From Marinospirillum sp035271045 (GTDB taxonomy: Bacteria > Pseudomonadota > Gammaproteobacteria > Pseudomonadales > Halomonadaceae): a DNA stretch of 64,000 bases. This document shows, piece by piece, positions 44,154 to 53,672 of this stretch. How positions within the stretch are numbered: position 1 is the stretch's first letter; every line of letters starts with the position of its first letter. Under the pieces are notes generated by a model. That model worked only from the letters and a program-made list of their open reading frames with translations, did not search any database and had not been told where the DNA came from. A program made the position numbers and the translations under genes. The stretch spans positions 124,001 through 188,000 of the forward strand of contig NZ_DATESC010000007.1 in the NCBI RefSeq assembly GCF_035271045.1, in the 5' to 3' direction.

Positions 44154-44207
44154 GTTTCTAATCGATCAGTTTTTATCTTTTAATGCACAGATTACCACAG
44201 GCTAGAA

Positions 44208-44786
44208 CTAGCCAATATTAACACCGTAGGTTTTAGCCAGTGGCGCAAGACCACCTGCAAAGCCTTGACCGATAGCCTTAAACTTCCATTCATCGTTGTG
44301 TTTGTAAAGCTCACCAAATACCATAGCGGTTTCAACTGATGCATCTTCAGACAAGTCAAAACGCGCAATTTCAACATTGTCTTTTTTATTAAGAACACGG
44401 ATGTAAGCTTTATTAACTTGACCAAAATTCTGCTTACGCGCTTCTGCATCATGTATAGTCACTGCAAAAGCCAGTTTTTTAGCTTCAGCAGGTAAACCTG
44501 TTAAATTGACGTTAACTTTCTCATCGTCATCTTCACCTTCACCCGTGCGGTTATCACCTTGGTGTTCAACGTTACCACAAGGCGATACTTTATTGTTGTA
44601 GAACACAAAGCTACCGTCATTCAACACTTGGCCATTCTCACCAACAATAAATACTGAGGTATCAAGGTCAAACTCTGCACCATCGGTAATACGGGCATCC
44701 CAACCTAGACCAACGACAACATCAGTCAAGCCTGGGGCTTCTTTAGAAAGTGAAACGTTACCACCTTTAGATAGTGAAACTGCCAT
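44208..44786 (-). CDS. terD: TerD-family stress/tellurium-resistance protein
   Basis: A 192-residue TerD-domain protein: MAVSLSKGGNVSLSKEAP, VGLGWDARITDGAEFDLDTSVF, GDNRTGEGEDDDEK (calcium-binding acidic loops) and a C-terminal FGELYKHNDEWKFKAIGQGFAGGL. It is equally close to TerE by inspection. Ter proteins are cytoplasmic calcium-binding factors associated with tellurite, colicin and phage resistance, and their biochemical role is unsettled. It lies 74 bases downstream of terZ on the same strand. No terA, terB or terC is nearby. Confidence 0.9.
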   Translation of the reverse strand: MAVSLSKGGNVSLSKEAPGLTDVVVGLGWDARITDGAEFDLDTSVFIVGENGQVLNDGSFVFYNNKVSPCGNVEHQGDNRTGEGEDDDEKVNVNLTGLPAEAKKLAFAVTIHDAEARKQNFGQVNKAYIRVLNKKDNVEIARFDLSEDASVETAMVFGELYKHNDEWKFKAIGQGFAGGLAPLAKTYGVNIG

Positions 44787-44860
44787 CTGAATACTCCGAA
44801 TATTTAGGTAAAATGGTTAAAGTTTTATGCCAAATTGCTTATACATAATTTGTAGATATT

Positions 44861-45451
44861 TTAGATTGCTGCTGTAATCGCGCCCACTGCTTCACTTGAT
44901 AAATCTTGTGCAGTACGGCCATTGCATACATCACCAACAGCAGTAAAGTTCCAGCCTGCACCATCACGCTTTAAGTAAGCCATGATTAATCCAGTATGAC
45001 TGCCTTGATCGCTTAGGTTAATGCGTGCCAGTTCTTTATTATTATCTGCATTAACAATGCGACAGTAGGCATTTTTTATTTTGCTAAAGTCTTGGCCAGT
45101 AAAGCTGCTAACAGTGAATACTAAACTGGTCATGTTTGCTGGTAACGCATTAAGGTTGACAGCAATGCTTTCATCATCGCCGTCGCCTTCGCCAGTACGA
45201 TTGTCACCCGAATGTTGGATGTTGCCACATTTAGACTTTAGTTGACGGAACCAAATAATATCCACTGGGTTATTGTTTGAATCAACCACGATGCAGGATG
45301 CATCAAGATCAATTTCACCACCTCCAGTTAGTTTGCTGAAAAAACCTGTAGGTTTAGCCACATCCCAACCAAGACCAAGGCGTACATTACACAGTCCTAA
45401 GCTTTCTTTACTTAGTGAGAGGGTTTGTTTTTTTGCTAACGTTATTGCCAT
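44861..45451 (-). CDS. terZ: TerZ-family stress/tellurium-resistance protein
   Basis: A 196-residue TerD-domain protein of the TerZ type: LSLSKESLGLCNVRLGLGWDV, GGGEIDLDASCIVVD, IIWFRQLKSKCGNIQHSGDNRTGEGDGDDE, LVFTVSSFTGQDFSKIKNAYCRIV and SHTGLIMAYL. The WFRQLKS segment distinguishes TerZ from TerD. GGAG lies eight bases before the ATG. It is the first gene of the two-gene unit terZ-terD, and a candidate promoter lies about 60 bases upstream. Confidence 0.9.
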   Translation of the reverse strand: MAITLAKKQTLSLSKESLGLCNVRLGLGWDVAKPTGFFSKLTGGGEIDLDASCIVVDSNNNPVDIIWFRQLKSKCGNIQHSGDNRTGEGDGDDESIAVNLNALPANMTSLVFTVSSFTGQDFSKIKNAYCRIVNADNNKELARINLSDQGSHTGLIMAYLKRDGAGWNFTAVGDVCNGRTAQDLSSEAVGAITAAI

Positions 45452-45511
45452 TGTATAGCTCCACTCTTTAGAGGGTTAGATGTGCAGTTAGGTTATGTTT
45501 CATTTATCTGT

Positions 45512-45540
45512 ATTCTTGGCGATTTAATGTGAATTTTCAA
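45512..45540 (-). promoter_or_regulatory. Candidate promoter of terZ-terD
   Basis: On the minus strand, TTGAAA (45540-45535), a 17-nt spacer and AAGAAT (45517-45512). The expected leader to the terZ ATG is about 55 bases. Confidence 0.4.
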
Positions 45541-45568
45541 TACCTACATTACAGTATAGCTAAATGAA

Positions 45569-46534
45569 TCAGCTAACCTTTTCGCCACCCGCTTGCTTAT
45601 CGGCATGGTAAGAAGAGCGCACTAAAGGGCCAGAAGCAACGTGTTTAAAGCCCATTTTATAAGCTTCTTTACCTAACCAGTCAAAATCAGCAGGCGTTAC
45701 CCAGCGGTCGATTGCTAAGTGATTTTTGGATGGCTGCATATATTGACCTAGCGTTAACATATCAACGTCATGCGCTCGCAAGTCACGCATCACTTCTAAT
45801 ATCTGCTCATTAGTTTCGCCTATGCCTAGCATTAAACCCGATTTAGTTCTAACGTCTGGGCAGCGCTCTTTATAGCGTTTCAATAAGGTTAAAGACCATT
45901 GATAATCAGCACCTGGGCGCACTTTACGGTACAGGCTAGCAACAGTTTCTAGGTTATGATTAAAAACATCGGGTGGCGTTTGTTCTAAAATATCCAGTGC
46001 TACGTCCATACGACCACGAAAGTCTGGCACTAGCACTTCTATTTCTAGCTTGGGTAAACGCTGACGTAACTCGCTAATGCATTGAGCAAAATGATTTGCA
46101 CCGCCATCACGCAAATCATCCCTATCGACTGAAGTAATGACTACATACTTTAAGTTCATTTCAGCAATAGCTTCGGCCATTTCCCTTGGTTCATCAGCGT
46201 TGAGTGGATTAGGGCGACCGGTTGCCACATCACAAAAAGGGCAGCGGCGGGTACAAATGTCACCCATAATCATAAAGGTTGCTGTACCGCCATTAAAACA
46301 TTCACCCAAGTTGGGGCAAGACGCTTCTTCACAAACGGTGCTTAACTTGTGCTTACGTAGGGTTTCTTTAATCCGTGTTACTTCAGGTGAAATGTACATT
46401 CTTACCCTAAGCCAATCAGGTTTGGTGGGTAAAGTTTCTGTAGGGATTATCTTTATTGGAATGCGGTCAGTTTTATCAGCACCACGTAGTTTTTCACCTT
46501 GAATAACAGCTTTTCTTTGAGTGTTCGCGGTCAT
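45569..46534 (-). CDS. lipA: Lipoyl synthase
   Basis: A radical-SAM enzyme that inserts two sulfurs into octanoyl-protein domains. The 321-residue protein carries the auxiliary cluster motif CEEASCPNLGEC, the radical-SAM motif CTRRCPFC and the C-terminal RSSYHA serine segment. The ATG at 46534 overlaps the lipB stop (ATGA). The frame extends 27 bases upstream into lipB but with no better start. It is the last gene of the minus-strand dacA-ybeD-lipB-lipA run. Confidence 0.96.
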   Translation of the reverse strand: MTANTQRKAVIQGEKLRGADKTDRIPIKIIPTETLPTKPDWLRVRMYISPEVTRIKETLRKHKLSTVCEEASCPNLGECFNGGTATFMIMGDICTRRCPFCDVATGRPNPLNADEPREMAEAIAEMNLKYVVITSVDRDDLRDGGANHFAQCISELRQRLPKLEIEVLVPDFRGRMDVALDILEQTPPDVFNHNLETVASLYRKVRPGADYQWSLTLLKRYKERCPDVRTKSGLMLGIGETNEQILEVMRDLRAHDVDMLTLGQYMQPSKNHLAIDRWVTPADFDWLGKEAYKMGFKHVASGPLVRSSYHADKQAGGEKVS

Positions 46535-47196
46535 ACCAATTCCTGCTCCTGCATGGTGCAATGTGTAATGTGTGTGTGCCCTAAACGGCGAATAAGAATT
46601 TCTAGCAAGGCATCTTGCGCTTGTATAAAGCTAATGTTGGGAACTAGGTCGACTAAACGGGCTACTGGCATACCCGCATATCCACAGGGGTTGATACGCT
46701 GAAAAGCATTTAAATTGCAGGTTAAGTTAAAACTTAAACCGTGGAAGCTACAGCCACGGCGAATTTTTAAACCTAAAGCTGCTATTTTAGCACCGGTTTG
46801 CTTGCCTTCTTGTAGATAAACACCTGGAGCATCTACTTTGGCTTGGGCTTTAATACCCAGACTAGCAAGGTACTCAACAAGGCTGTCTTCAATCAGATTA
46901 ACTAAATGACGCACGCCATAGTTTATACGGCGCACATCTAAGAGAAGATAAATAACCAGCTGACCAGGACCATGCCAAGTTACTTGCCCGCCTCGGTCAA
47001 CTTTAACGACGGGAATATCGCCTGGGTTTAAAATGTGCTCTGCTTTACCTGCCTGACCTTGGGTAAACACTGAATCGTGTTCTACTACCCATAATTCATC
47101 TGCAGTCGTTTCATCACGTTTATTGGTGAAAGCCTGCATTTGCTGCCAAACAGGTAAGTAAGGCTGTTGTCCCAGATGCCTGATTTTAAGTCGCAT
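46531..47196 (-). CDS. lipB: Octanoyl-[acyl-carrier-protein]:protein N-octanoyltransferase
   Basis: Transfers octanoyl from ACP to lipoyl domains, the step before LipA. The 221-residue protein has VDRGGQVTWHGPGQLVIYLL, the catalytic lysine in GAKIAALGLKIRRG and the catalytic cysteine in GCSFHGLSFNL. I chose the ATG at 47196, which gives MRLKIRHLGQQPY and overlaps the ybeD stop by one base (TAATG). A start at 47235 would lie inside ybeD. Confidence 0.95.
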   Translation of the reverse strand: MRLKIRHLGQQPYLPVWQQMQAFTNKRDETTADELWVVEHDSVFTQGQAGKAEHILNPGDIPVVKVDRGGQVTWHGPGQLVIYLLLDVRRINYGVRHLVNLIEDSLVEYLASLGIKAQAKVDAPGVYLQEGKQTGAKIAALGLKIRRGCSFHGLSFNLTCNLNAFQRINPCGYAGMPVARLVDLVPNISFIQAQDALLEILIRRLGHTHITHCTMQEQELV

Positions 47197-47483
47197 TAGA
47201 GCACCATTTGTACTCGCCCTGTTGCGCGTAAGCATTGATGCAAAGAAGATAAATGATCTTCACTTTGTGCTTGAATGGTAATGCGAATGGACTGATAACG
47301 CCCATTTTTACTGTCGATAACAGTAATTGTTTCGTGTATAAAATGCGTTTCTGATTCAATCAACACATCAAGTATGCAGGCTTTAAAATCAGGTGCAGCA
47401 TGACCCATTACTTTAATTGGGTATTCACAAGGAAACGCAATTTTTGGTGGGTTATCTAAAGGACAAGCAGTTGCATTTTGCAT
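47196..47483 (-). CDS. ybeD: DUF493 family protein YbeD
   Basis: A 95-residue small alpha/beta protein with the family features FPCEYPIKVMGHAAPDF and SKNGRYQSIRITIQAQSEDHL, an ACT-like ferredoxin fold. It lies between dacA and lipB as in most gammaproteobacteria. A regulatory role in lipoate metabolism or protein quality control has been suggested from context, but function is not established. Confidence 0.9.
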   Translation of the reverse strand: MQNATACPLDNPPKIAFPCEYPIKVMGHAAPDFKACILDVLIESETHFIHETITVIDSKNGRYQSIRITIQAQSEDHLSSLHQCLRATGRVQMVL

Positions 47484-47532
47484 AGTATCACCATAAAGCT
47501 GACTAATTTAATCAAGTATAGCGTTTTTTAGA

Positions 47533-48705
47533 TTAACTAAAAAGACCAATAAAAAAAATCACTAGGCTATGCCAAAGTCGTTTAAAAAACCCTGCTTTTT
47601 CAATATTTTCTAATGCAACTAAAGGTTTTTGAGTAATGACTTCATCACCTAGGCTTATGACTAAATTGCCTAGTATTTCGCCAGCATTAATAGGCGCTTT
47701 AATATTAGGATTAATTTGTATATCAGCCTTTAGATTAGATTCATAACCACGCGGTAGTGTGGCATAAAGGTCTTCTGTTAAGCCTAGTTGCACACTGCTA
47801 TTGGCACCTTTCCAAATTTTAGCTGTGTCTAAAACTTGATATTGCTTATAAAGGCGTGTGGTTTCAAAGTATCTAAAGCCATAAGTCAGGAGTTTTTGGC
47901 TTTCTTGTGCGCGGCCTTCATCGCTACGCGCGCCCATAACAACCGAAATTAAACGCATCCCCTCACGTTCTGCAGAAGCTGCCAAACAATAGCCCGCATC
48001 GTCAGTGTGACCTGTTTTTAGACCATCAACTGTATTATCGCGCCACAACAGTCGGTTGCGATTAGATTGCGTAATGTTGTTGTAGGTGAATTCTCTTTCT
48101 GAATAAATAGCGTAGTGTTCTGGATAATCAAGAATTTTAACTTGTGACAATAAAGCCAAGTCTCTAGCGCTTGAATAATGCTGATCTTCAGGTAGACCAG
48201 TGGCATTTCTAAATTGAGTATTTTTCATGCCCATAGCGCTGGCGTGTTGATTCATTATGTCGGCAAAGCTTTCTTCGCTGCCAGCTAGGTGTTCAGCCAC
48301 TGCTACTGAAGCATCGTTACCGGACTGAATAATGACGCCTCTAAGTAAGTCACTAATCGAAACGTAAGTACCTTCACGAATAAACATCCGTGAACCCGGT
48401 GTACGCCAAGCTTTTACGCTGATTCTAACCATGTCATCTAAAGCGACATTGCCTTGCTTTAATTCGTACTCTAGCAAGTAGCTGGTCATCATTTTGGTTA
48501 AGCTAGCCGGTGGAATGCGCTGATCTGCATTGTGTTCGGTAATTACCTTGCCGCTGTTGGCATCAATTAAAATCCAAGCTGTGGCTGATAATTGTGGTGC
48601 GGCTGGAATCATCACCTGCGCTTGTGCAGATTGAATAAGCAGTGCAGTAAGTAATAATAGTGCACTAAAGAAAGCTGATAATTTTTTAAAGCTAAGAACA
48701 AGCAT
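47533..48705 (-). CDS. dacA: D-alanyl-D-alanine carboxypeptidase (PBP5/6, DacA type)
   Basis: Removes the terminal D-Ala from peptidoglycan pentapeptides in the periplasm. It has a signal peptide ending SAQAQV, the penicillin-binding motifs SLTK (PPASLTKMM), SGN (QSGNDASVAVAEHLAG) and KTG (DGLKTGHTDDAGYC), a PBP5 C-terminal beta domain and an amphipathic membrane-anchoring tail (KRLWHSLVIFFIGLF). About 390 residues. The ATG at 48705 is chosen; a TTG at 48711, five bases from a GAGG, is a real alternative. Confidence 0.95.
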   Translation of the reverse strand: MLVLSFKKLSAFFSALLLLTALLIQSAQAQVMIPAAPQLSATAWILIDANSGKVITEHNADQRIPPASLTKMMTSYLLEYELKQGNVALDDMVRISVKAWRTPGSRMFIREGTYVSISDLLRGVIIQSGNDASVAVAEHLAGSEESFADIMNQHASAMGMKNTQFRNATGLPEDQHYSSARDLALLSQVKILDYPEHYAIYSEREFTYNNITQSNRNRLLWRDNTVDGLKTGHTDDAGYCLAASAEREGMRLISVVMGARSDEGRAQESQKLLTYGFRYFETTRLYKQYQVLDTAKIWKGANSSVQLGLTEDLYATLPRGYESNLKADIQINPNIKAPINAGEILGNLVISLGDEVITQKPLVALENIEKAGFFKRLWHSLVIFFIGLFS

Positions 48706-48765
48706 TAACAATGAAACCTCTTTTTATAACCCTTTCTTATAGAACCTTTAATCCCAATCGCCATT

Positions 48766-49641
48766 TTAGTGGCGTACCATCAAGGGGCTGCCAAGGTCGG
48801 TTGCTTCAAGCTGTTGAATCGCTGTCTGCACTGAACGTCCTTGTAAAGGACCAACCTGAACACGGTAGATTGGACGGTGACCTTGTTCAGACAAAACTCT
48901 TACGGGTGCTTGAGTCAGTTGTTTAACTCGGTGTTGTAAGCGCTCGGCTGCTTGTGCATTGCCTAAAGCAGCAACTTGCAAAAATACACTGGTTTTTGAA
49001 GTGTTTTGTTGCGCTTGCCATTGCACTGGGTCAATGGCTTCAACGCTAACGTTAGCGGTGCCGGTTTTAATCATGTCTAAGCGATAAGCCGCAGCGTAGG
49101 AAAGGTCAATAATACGACTGCCTACAAAAGGGCCACGGTCATTTATTCTAACAATAACTTGGCGATTATTATCTAAGTTGGTGACTTTTACATAGGTCGG
49201 CAAAGGCAGACGTGTATGTGCAGCACTCATGGTGTACATATCATAAACCTCGCCATTAGAAGTTAGATGACCATGAAATTTGTTGCCATACCAAGAAGCT
49301 TTGCCTGTTTGAGTAAAGCCACGGCTAGAATTTAAAACGCGGTAAGTTTGTCCAAACACTACATAGCTAGCAGCATTACCACCGCGACTTGGTGGTTCGG
49401 TTTTAGGCACTGCATCTGCCACTCTTGAAACATCTGGTGGATTAGTTGGCAGGCTGTCTATTTTTTGGCTGTAACGTCCTTGTCCAGAGCTAGTTATTCT
49501 ATCTTGCAGCGTGTACTTATTAGTATCATTATTGGTCGTGCTGCCGTAAACACCGCCACCTTTACCGACAGAACAACCGGTTAAGATAAACAAAGGAAGT
49601 AAGTAAGTTATTAAGTAAGGTGTTGTACGTAAAGCTTGCAT
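48766..49641 (-). CDS. rlpA: Septal-ring lytic transglycosylase RlpA
   Basis: A 291-residue outer-membrane lipoprotein: signal with lipobox ILTGC, a linker, a double-psi beta-barrel domain (GKASWYGNKFHGHLTSNGEVYDMYTMSAAH ... VRINDRGPFVGSRIIDLSYAAA, including the catalytic Asp-Arg region) and a C-terminal SPOR domain (about 215-291) that binds denuded septal glycan. It starts 3 bases after mltB. Part of the rod-shape/cell-wall block. Confidence 0.94.
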   Translation of the reverse strand: MQALRTTPYLITYLLPLFILTGCSVGKGGGVYGSTTNNDTNKYTLQDRITSSGQGRYSQKIDSLPTNPPDVSRVADAVPKTEPPSRGGNAASYVVFGQTYRVLNSSRGFTQTGKASWYGNKFHGHLTSNGEVYDMYTMSAAHTRLPLPTYVKVTNLDNNRQVIVRINDRGPFVGSRIIDLSYAAAYRLDMIKTGTANVSVEAIDPVQWQAQQNTSKTSVFLQVAALGNAQAAERLQHRVKQLTQAPVRVLSEQGHRPIYRVQVGPLQGRSVQTAIQQLEATDLGSPLMVRH

Positions 49642-49644
49642 GGG

Positions 49645-50628
49645 TTATTTCCGCAAGGCCTCAGCAAGTTCATGAACCGCTAAAGCATAGAGGCGGCTGT
49701 GGTTGTAGCGTGTAATAACATAAAAGTTCTGCATTCCTAATAAGTAAAACTCACTGTCGGGTAATGTAAAAGCCATCGGTATTGCCGTTAAGTTATTGGC
49801 TAAGTTTTTATTCGTGGGTTGTACGCCAGCAGCCTTAATATCAGCCAAAGTTAGTCTATTAAAGCGATTCATTCGTAACTCAGGCAATGCTGAATCTTTA
49901 TCTAATTTAGTTATTTTTTCAATAACGGGTTGGTTTTTTAGCCAACCATGCGCTGCAAAATAGTTGGCGACTGAGCCAATGGCATCAACAGGATTAGTCC
50001 AAATATCAGCAAAATCATCGCCATCAAAATCAATGGCAAAATCACGGTAGCTGGTAGGAATAAACTGTGGGTAGCCCATCGCGCCAGCATAAGAACCCAT
50101 AGGTAAGCGTGGGTTTAAGCTTTCTTGTTTAGTCAGGTTTAAAAACTCAACCAATTGGCCACGAAAAAATTTAGCTCTAGGTGGGTAATCAAACGACAAA
50201 GTTGCTAGGGCATCAATAACACGGTGACGACCTTTATTGCCACCATAAGAGGTTTCTACACCAATAATAGCGGTAATGATTTCAGCAGGTACACCGTATT
50301 GTTGCTCGGCACGTTTTAGGGCATCGGCATAGTCAGTCATAAACTTTTTGCCGCCGTCAATACGTTGCAAGGTAATAAATATTTTTTGGTATTCATGCCA
50401 CACTAAAACGCGTTCAGCAGGGCGAGCAATTAAATCAAGAATATCTTGGCGTTTATTGGTTTCACGAAATAGATTTTGTAAATGCTCACGATCCATCTTT
50501 TTTTCGCGCACCATTTCATCAATAAAATCAGATACATCTTGACGTTGTGTAGGATCATAAGTGCTTGCTATTAACTGACTTAATGGCAGAAAGCAAAAAG
50601 ACACAATAGCTAAAATACGCAAAACCAT
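49645..50628 (-). CDS. mltB: Membrane-bound lytic murein transglycosylase B
   Basis: Cleaves glycan strands to 1,6-anhydro-muropeptides. The 327-residue exported protein has the catalytic glutamate in IIGVETSYGGNKGRHRVIDALATLSFDYPPRA, GAMGYPQFIPTSYRDFAIDFDGDDFADIW, and a C-terminal YNHSRLYALAVHELAE. The signal sequence ends near QLIAST with no lipobox cysteine, so it looks soluble periplasmic or signal-anchored rather than a lipoprotein. It lies between rodA and rlpA. Confidence 0.92.
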   Translation of the reverse strand: MVLRILAIVSFCFLPLSQLIASTYDPTQRQDVSDFIDEMVREKKMDREHLQNLFRETNKRQDILDLIARPAERVLVWHEYQKIFITLQRIDGGKKFMTDYADALKRAEQQYGVPAEIITAIIGVETSYGGNKGRHRVIDALATLSFDYPPRAKFFRGQLVEFLNLTKQESLNPRLPMGSYAGAMGYPQFIPTSYRDFAIDFDGDDFADIWTNPVDAIGSVANYFAAHGWLKNQPVIEKITKLDKDSALPELRMNRFNRLTLADIKAAGVQPTNKNLANNLTAIPMAFTLPDSEFYLLGMQNFYVITRYNHSRLYALAVHELAEALRK

Positions 50629-50645
50629 TTTTTTACCCCGAAAAT

Positions 50646-51785
50646 TTACTTAACAATCATTTTTTTGTGAGTGTGTATCGACATAAGTACACCAAAGCCT
50701 ATCATTAACGTGAAGCTAGAGGTGCCGCCATAGCTAACCAGTGGTAAAGGTACGCCGACTACAGGCAACAAACCACTCACCATACCTAGGTTAACAAATA
50801 CATACACAAAAAAGGTTAAAATAATTGAAGATGCTAATAAGCGGCTGAAAGTATCATCGACAGATAAAGCAATCAACATTCCGCGCCAAATTATTAGTGT
50901 ATATAAAGTAAGTAGTAGGATAACACCGACTAAGCCAGCTTCTTCAGCTAAAACTGCAATAATAAAATCAGTGTGCCTTTCGGGTAAAAACTCTAGCCTA
51001 GATTGTGTACCTTCTAACCAGCCTTTGCCGTATAAGCCACCTGACCCTATCGCGGTTTTAGATTGAATAATATTCCAACCTGTACCGAGTGGATCACTTT
51101 CAGGGTTTAAAAAAGTCTTGACGCGATTCTTTTGATAATCATGCATCACCATCCATAAAGCAGGTAATGCTGCTAAAGCTAACGCAATAAATGACATAAT
51201 TAAACGCCAGCTTAATCCAGCTAAAAATAATACAACTAACCCAGCACCTGCTACTAAAATGGATGTACCTAAGTCTGGTTGAACAGCGATAAGTAGTGTG
51301 GGTATAGCCATTAGCAAAAAAGCAATCGTTAAGTTTTTCCAGTTAGGTGGTAAATGACATTGCGATAAATAAGACGCTAGCATTAGTGGTAAAGCAAGCT
51401 TCATCAATTCAGAGGGCTGTATTCTAAAAGAGCCAATGGATATCCAGCGTTGAGCTCCTTTGGCATCAATACCTAAAATTAATACGGCTAATAATGTTAG
51501 CAGTGTAAAAATATAGGCAATCAGTGCCCAACGTCGCATAAAACGTGGCGGAACTTGTGCAACAACAATCATTGCAACCATAGCAACACTGAAGCGTGTG
51601 GCTTGTGCCATCGTTGAATTTAAGTTGCCGCCCGTAGCGCTGTAAAGAATAACCAGACTTACGCTCATTAATATAATCAAGCCTAATAATAGCCAGCCAT
51701 CAATATGGATACGGGTTAAAAAACTTTCTTTGCGCCGTAAATCACGATACGCACCAGGCAAGCTCCATAAGAAATCACGGGGCAA
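50646..51785 (-). CDS. mrdB: Rod-shape peptidoglycan glycosyltransferase RodA (MrdB)
   Basis: A 379-residue SEDS-family polytopic protein with about ten helices that polymerises glycan during elongation together with PBP2. Key signature: PLPLVSYGGTSSFTLMIGFG near the C-terminus, and the conserved QPDLGTS loop. The start is TTG at 51785, supported by AAGGAG seven bases upstream and absence of any in-frame ATG or GTG nearby. The first 11 bases overlap the end of mrdA, so the two partner genes are coupled. Confidence 0.94.
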   Translation of the reverse strand: MPRDFLWSLPGAYRDLRRKESFLTRIHIDGWLLLGLIILMSVSLVILYSATGGNLNSTMAQATRFSVAMVAMIVVAQVPPRFMRRWALIAYIFTLLTLLAVLILGIDAKGAQRWISIGSFRIQPSELMKLALPLMLASYLSQCHLPPNWKNLTIAFLLMAIPTLLIAVQPDLGTSILVAGAGLVVLFLAGLSWRLIMSFIALALAALPALWMVMHDYQKNRVKTFLNPESDPLGTGWNIIQSKTAIGSGGLYGKGWLEGTQSRLEFLPERHTDFIIAVLAEEAGLVGVILLLTLYTLIIWRGMLIALSVDDTFSRLLASSIILTFFVYVFVNLGMVSGLLPVVGVPLPLVSYGGTSSFTLMIGFGVLMSIHTHKKMIVK

Positions 51786-53652
51786 GGTCGTTCTCCTTCA
51801 AAGATAAGCGCTCTTGAGTGAGGTAAAAATCAAAAATCTCGCGTGCTAAAGGTGCCGCCACTCTACTGCCGCCACCGGCGTTTTCAACAAGAATTGCTAA
51901 AACAATTTGTGGGTTTTCGGCGGGGGCAAAACCAATAAAAACAGCGTGGTCGATAAGGTGTTCAGATAGACCTTCGGTGTTTCTGTTTCCTTTTTCTTGG
52001 CTTAGGCTGTAAACCTGTGAAGTGCCTGTTTTACCGGCTATTTTATAGTTAGCACCTTGTCCTGACGCGCGGGCTGTTCCTTCAAATCCATGCATGACAT
52101 TAGTCATAGCATTAAAAATATAATCCCAGTCTTCAGGGTTTTTAAGTTCAATGTTTTCTTTACTGGCTTTTTTAGGCAGTAAATTTAATTGTGAGTCGGT
52201 ACTGGCTAATAAACGTGGTGCTATCCATTGACCTTTGTTAGCAAGTACAGCGGTTGCTGTTGCTAGCTGTAAAGGTGTTGTAAGCCAATAACCTTGTCCT
52301 ATGCCAGTGCTGAGTGTTTCACCAGGAAACCAAGGTTGCTTATAAGCGGCTTTTTTCCATTCACGGCTGGGCATTAAACCTTTACGTGCATTATTAACGT
52401 CTAACGCGGTACTTTCTCCAAAACCAAAGCGTTGCATAAATGAAGACATTTCATCAATGCCTAGGTTGTAAGCCAGATTATAAAAGAAAGTATTGTTAGA
52501 AACAGCAATGGCACGCTCTAAGTTAACCATACCATGCCCGTTTCGTTTCCAGTTACGGTATAAGCGGTCATCATTAGGGAGTTGATAATAACCTCTATCC
52601 ATCAACTCATACTCGCGTGTTATGACTGAATTGTCTAATGCGGCGATACCCAGCATGGGTTTAATGGTTGATCCGGGTGAGTATTGACCACGACTGGCTC
52701 GGTCAAATAAAGGCAGTTGAGGATCTTTGCGTAGGCTATGGAAATCGGTAGAATCTAACATACCAATAAATACATTAGGGTCATAACCAGGTGAGCTAAC
52801 CAGTGCTAAAATACCGCCTGTCTTAGGTTCAATAGCTACCACTGCAGCACTACGTTTATTTAATATTTTATAAATAAATTGTTGTAATTTGGCATCTAAA
52901 TGTAAAGTTAAATCAATGCCTGGGCTAGGGTGCTCTGATTCAACGACTTTAATAACGCGACCTCGTGCGTTGGTTTCAACTTTACGATAACCAACTTTTC
53001 CATGTAGATTATCTTCATAAAAGCGCTCTACCCCCGTCTTTCCTAGGTAATGAGTGCCGCTGTAAGCTTTTTTATCTAGGTTGACCATATCTTCTTCGCT
53101 AATACGGCCAACGTAACCTAAAACGTGTGATAAAGCTTCACCGCTTGGATAGTTACGCAGTAGCTGTGCTGAAACATCAATACCGGGTAATAGGTGGCGA
53201 TTAACTGCGATGCGGGCTATTTGTTCTTCGGTGAGTTGATCGACTAATAGTGCTGGCTCAAATGGGCGGCGGCGTTGAAAGCTGCGTTCAACCAACGTAG
53301 TTTGACAGGTTTCATCCAGTTCAAGTAGTGTACAGACTTGCGCCACAACTGCTTCAACATCGTCAGTTAGTTCACGGGTGAGTGTTAGGCTATGGCTGGG
53401 TAGGTTATCAGCTAGTAGTTGACCATGACGGTCATAAATCAAACCACGTGTAGGCGGTATGGCTTCAACACTAATACGATTACGTTCGGAACGCAGCGTA
53501 TAGAGGTCGTATTGAAATACTTGCAAATAAGCCATACGCCCAACAAGTATGAGCATTAATAACACGACTAAAACAAGTAGCAAACGTCCACGAAATAAGA
53601 AAATATGGTTTTCTTTTTCGGAATCTTTAATTTGTCGTCTAAATTCAGTCAT
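51775..53652 (-). CDS. mrdA: Penicillin-binding protein 2 (elongation transpeptidase)
   Basis: The class B transpeptidase of the elongasome, partner of RodA. The 625-residue protein has one N-terminal membrane helix (about 22-45), a pedestal domain (DRHGQLLADNLPSHSLT ... LLRNYPSGEALSHVLGYVG) and a transpeptidase domain with SxxK (SPGSTIKPMLGIAAL), SxN (VSNNTFFYNLAYNLG) and KTG (IAGKTGTSQV). It is directly downstream of rlmH and overlaps rodA. Confidence 0.96.
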   Translation of the reverse strand: MTEFRRQIKDSEKENHIFLFRGRLLLVLVVLLMLILVGRMAYLQVFQYDLYTLRSERNRISVEAIPPTRGLIYDRHGQLLADNLPSHSLTLTRELTDDVEAVVAQVCTLLELDETCQTTLVERSFQRRRPFEPALLVDQLTEEQIARIAVNRHLLPGIDVSAQLLRNYPSGEALSHVLGYVGRISEEDMVNLDKKAYSGTHYLGKTGVERFYEDNLHGKVGYRKVETNARGRVIKVVESEHPSPGIDLTLHLDAKLQQFIYKILNKRSAAVVAIEPKTGGILALVSSPGYDPNVFIGMLDSTDFHSLRKDPQLPLFDRASRGQYSPGSTIKPMLGIAALDNSVITREYELMDRGYYQLPNDDRLYRNWKRNGHGMVNLERAIAVSNNTFFYNLAYNLGIDEMSSFMQRFGFGESTALDVNNARKGLMPSREWKKAAYKQPWFPGETLSTGIGQGYWLTTPLQLATATAVLANKGQWIAPRLLASTDSQLNLLPKKASKENIELKNPEDWDYIFNAMTNVMHGFEGTARASGQGANYKIAGKTGTSQVYSLSQEKGNRNTEGLSEHLIDHAVFIGFAPAENPQIVLAILVENAGGGSRVAAPLAREIFDFYLTQERLSLKENDLAP

Positions 53653-53672
53653 GGTTATTCAAACACAATTAC

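Noticed and set aside
44038..45568. Possible genomic island inserted at the tRNA-Ile 3' end carrying terZ-terD
   Set aside because: No integrase gene and no direct repeat of the tRNA 3' end is seen near 45.5 kb, and base composition looks like the surroundings.
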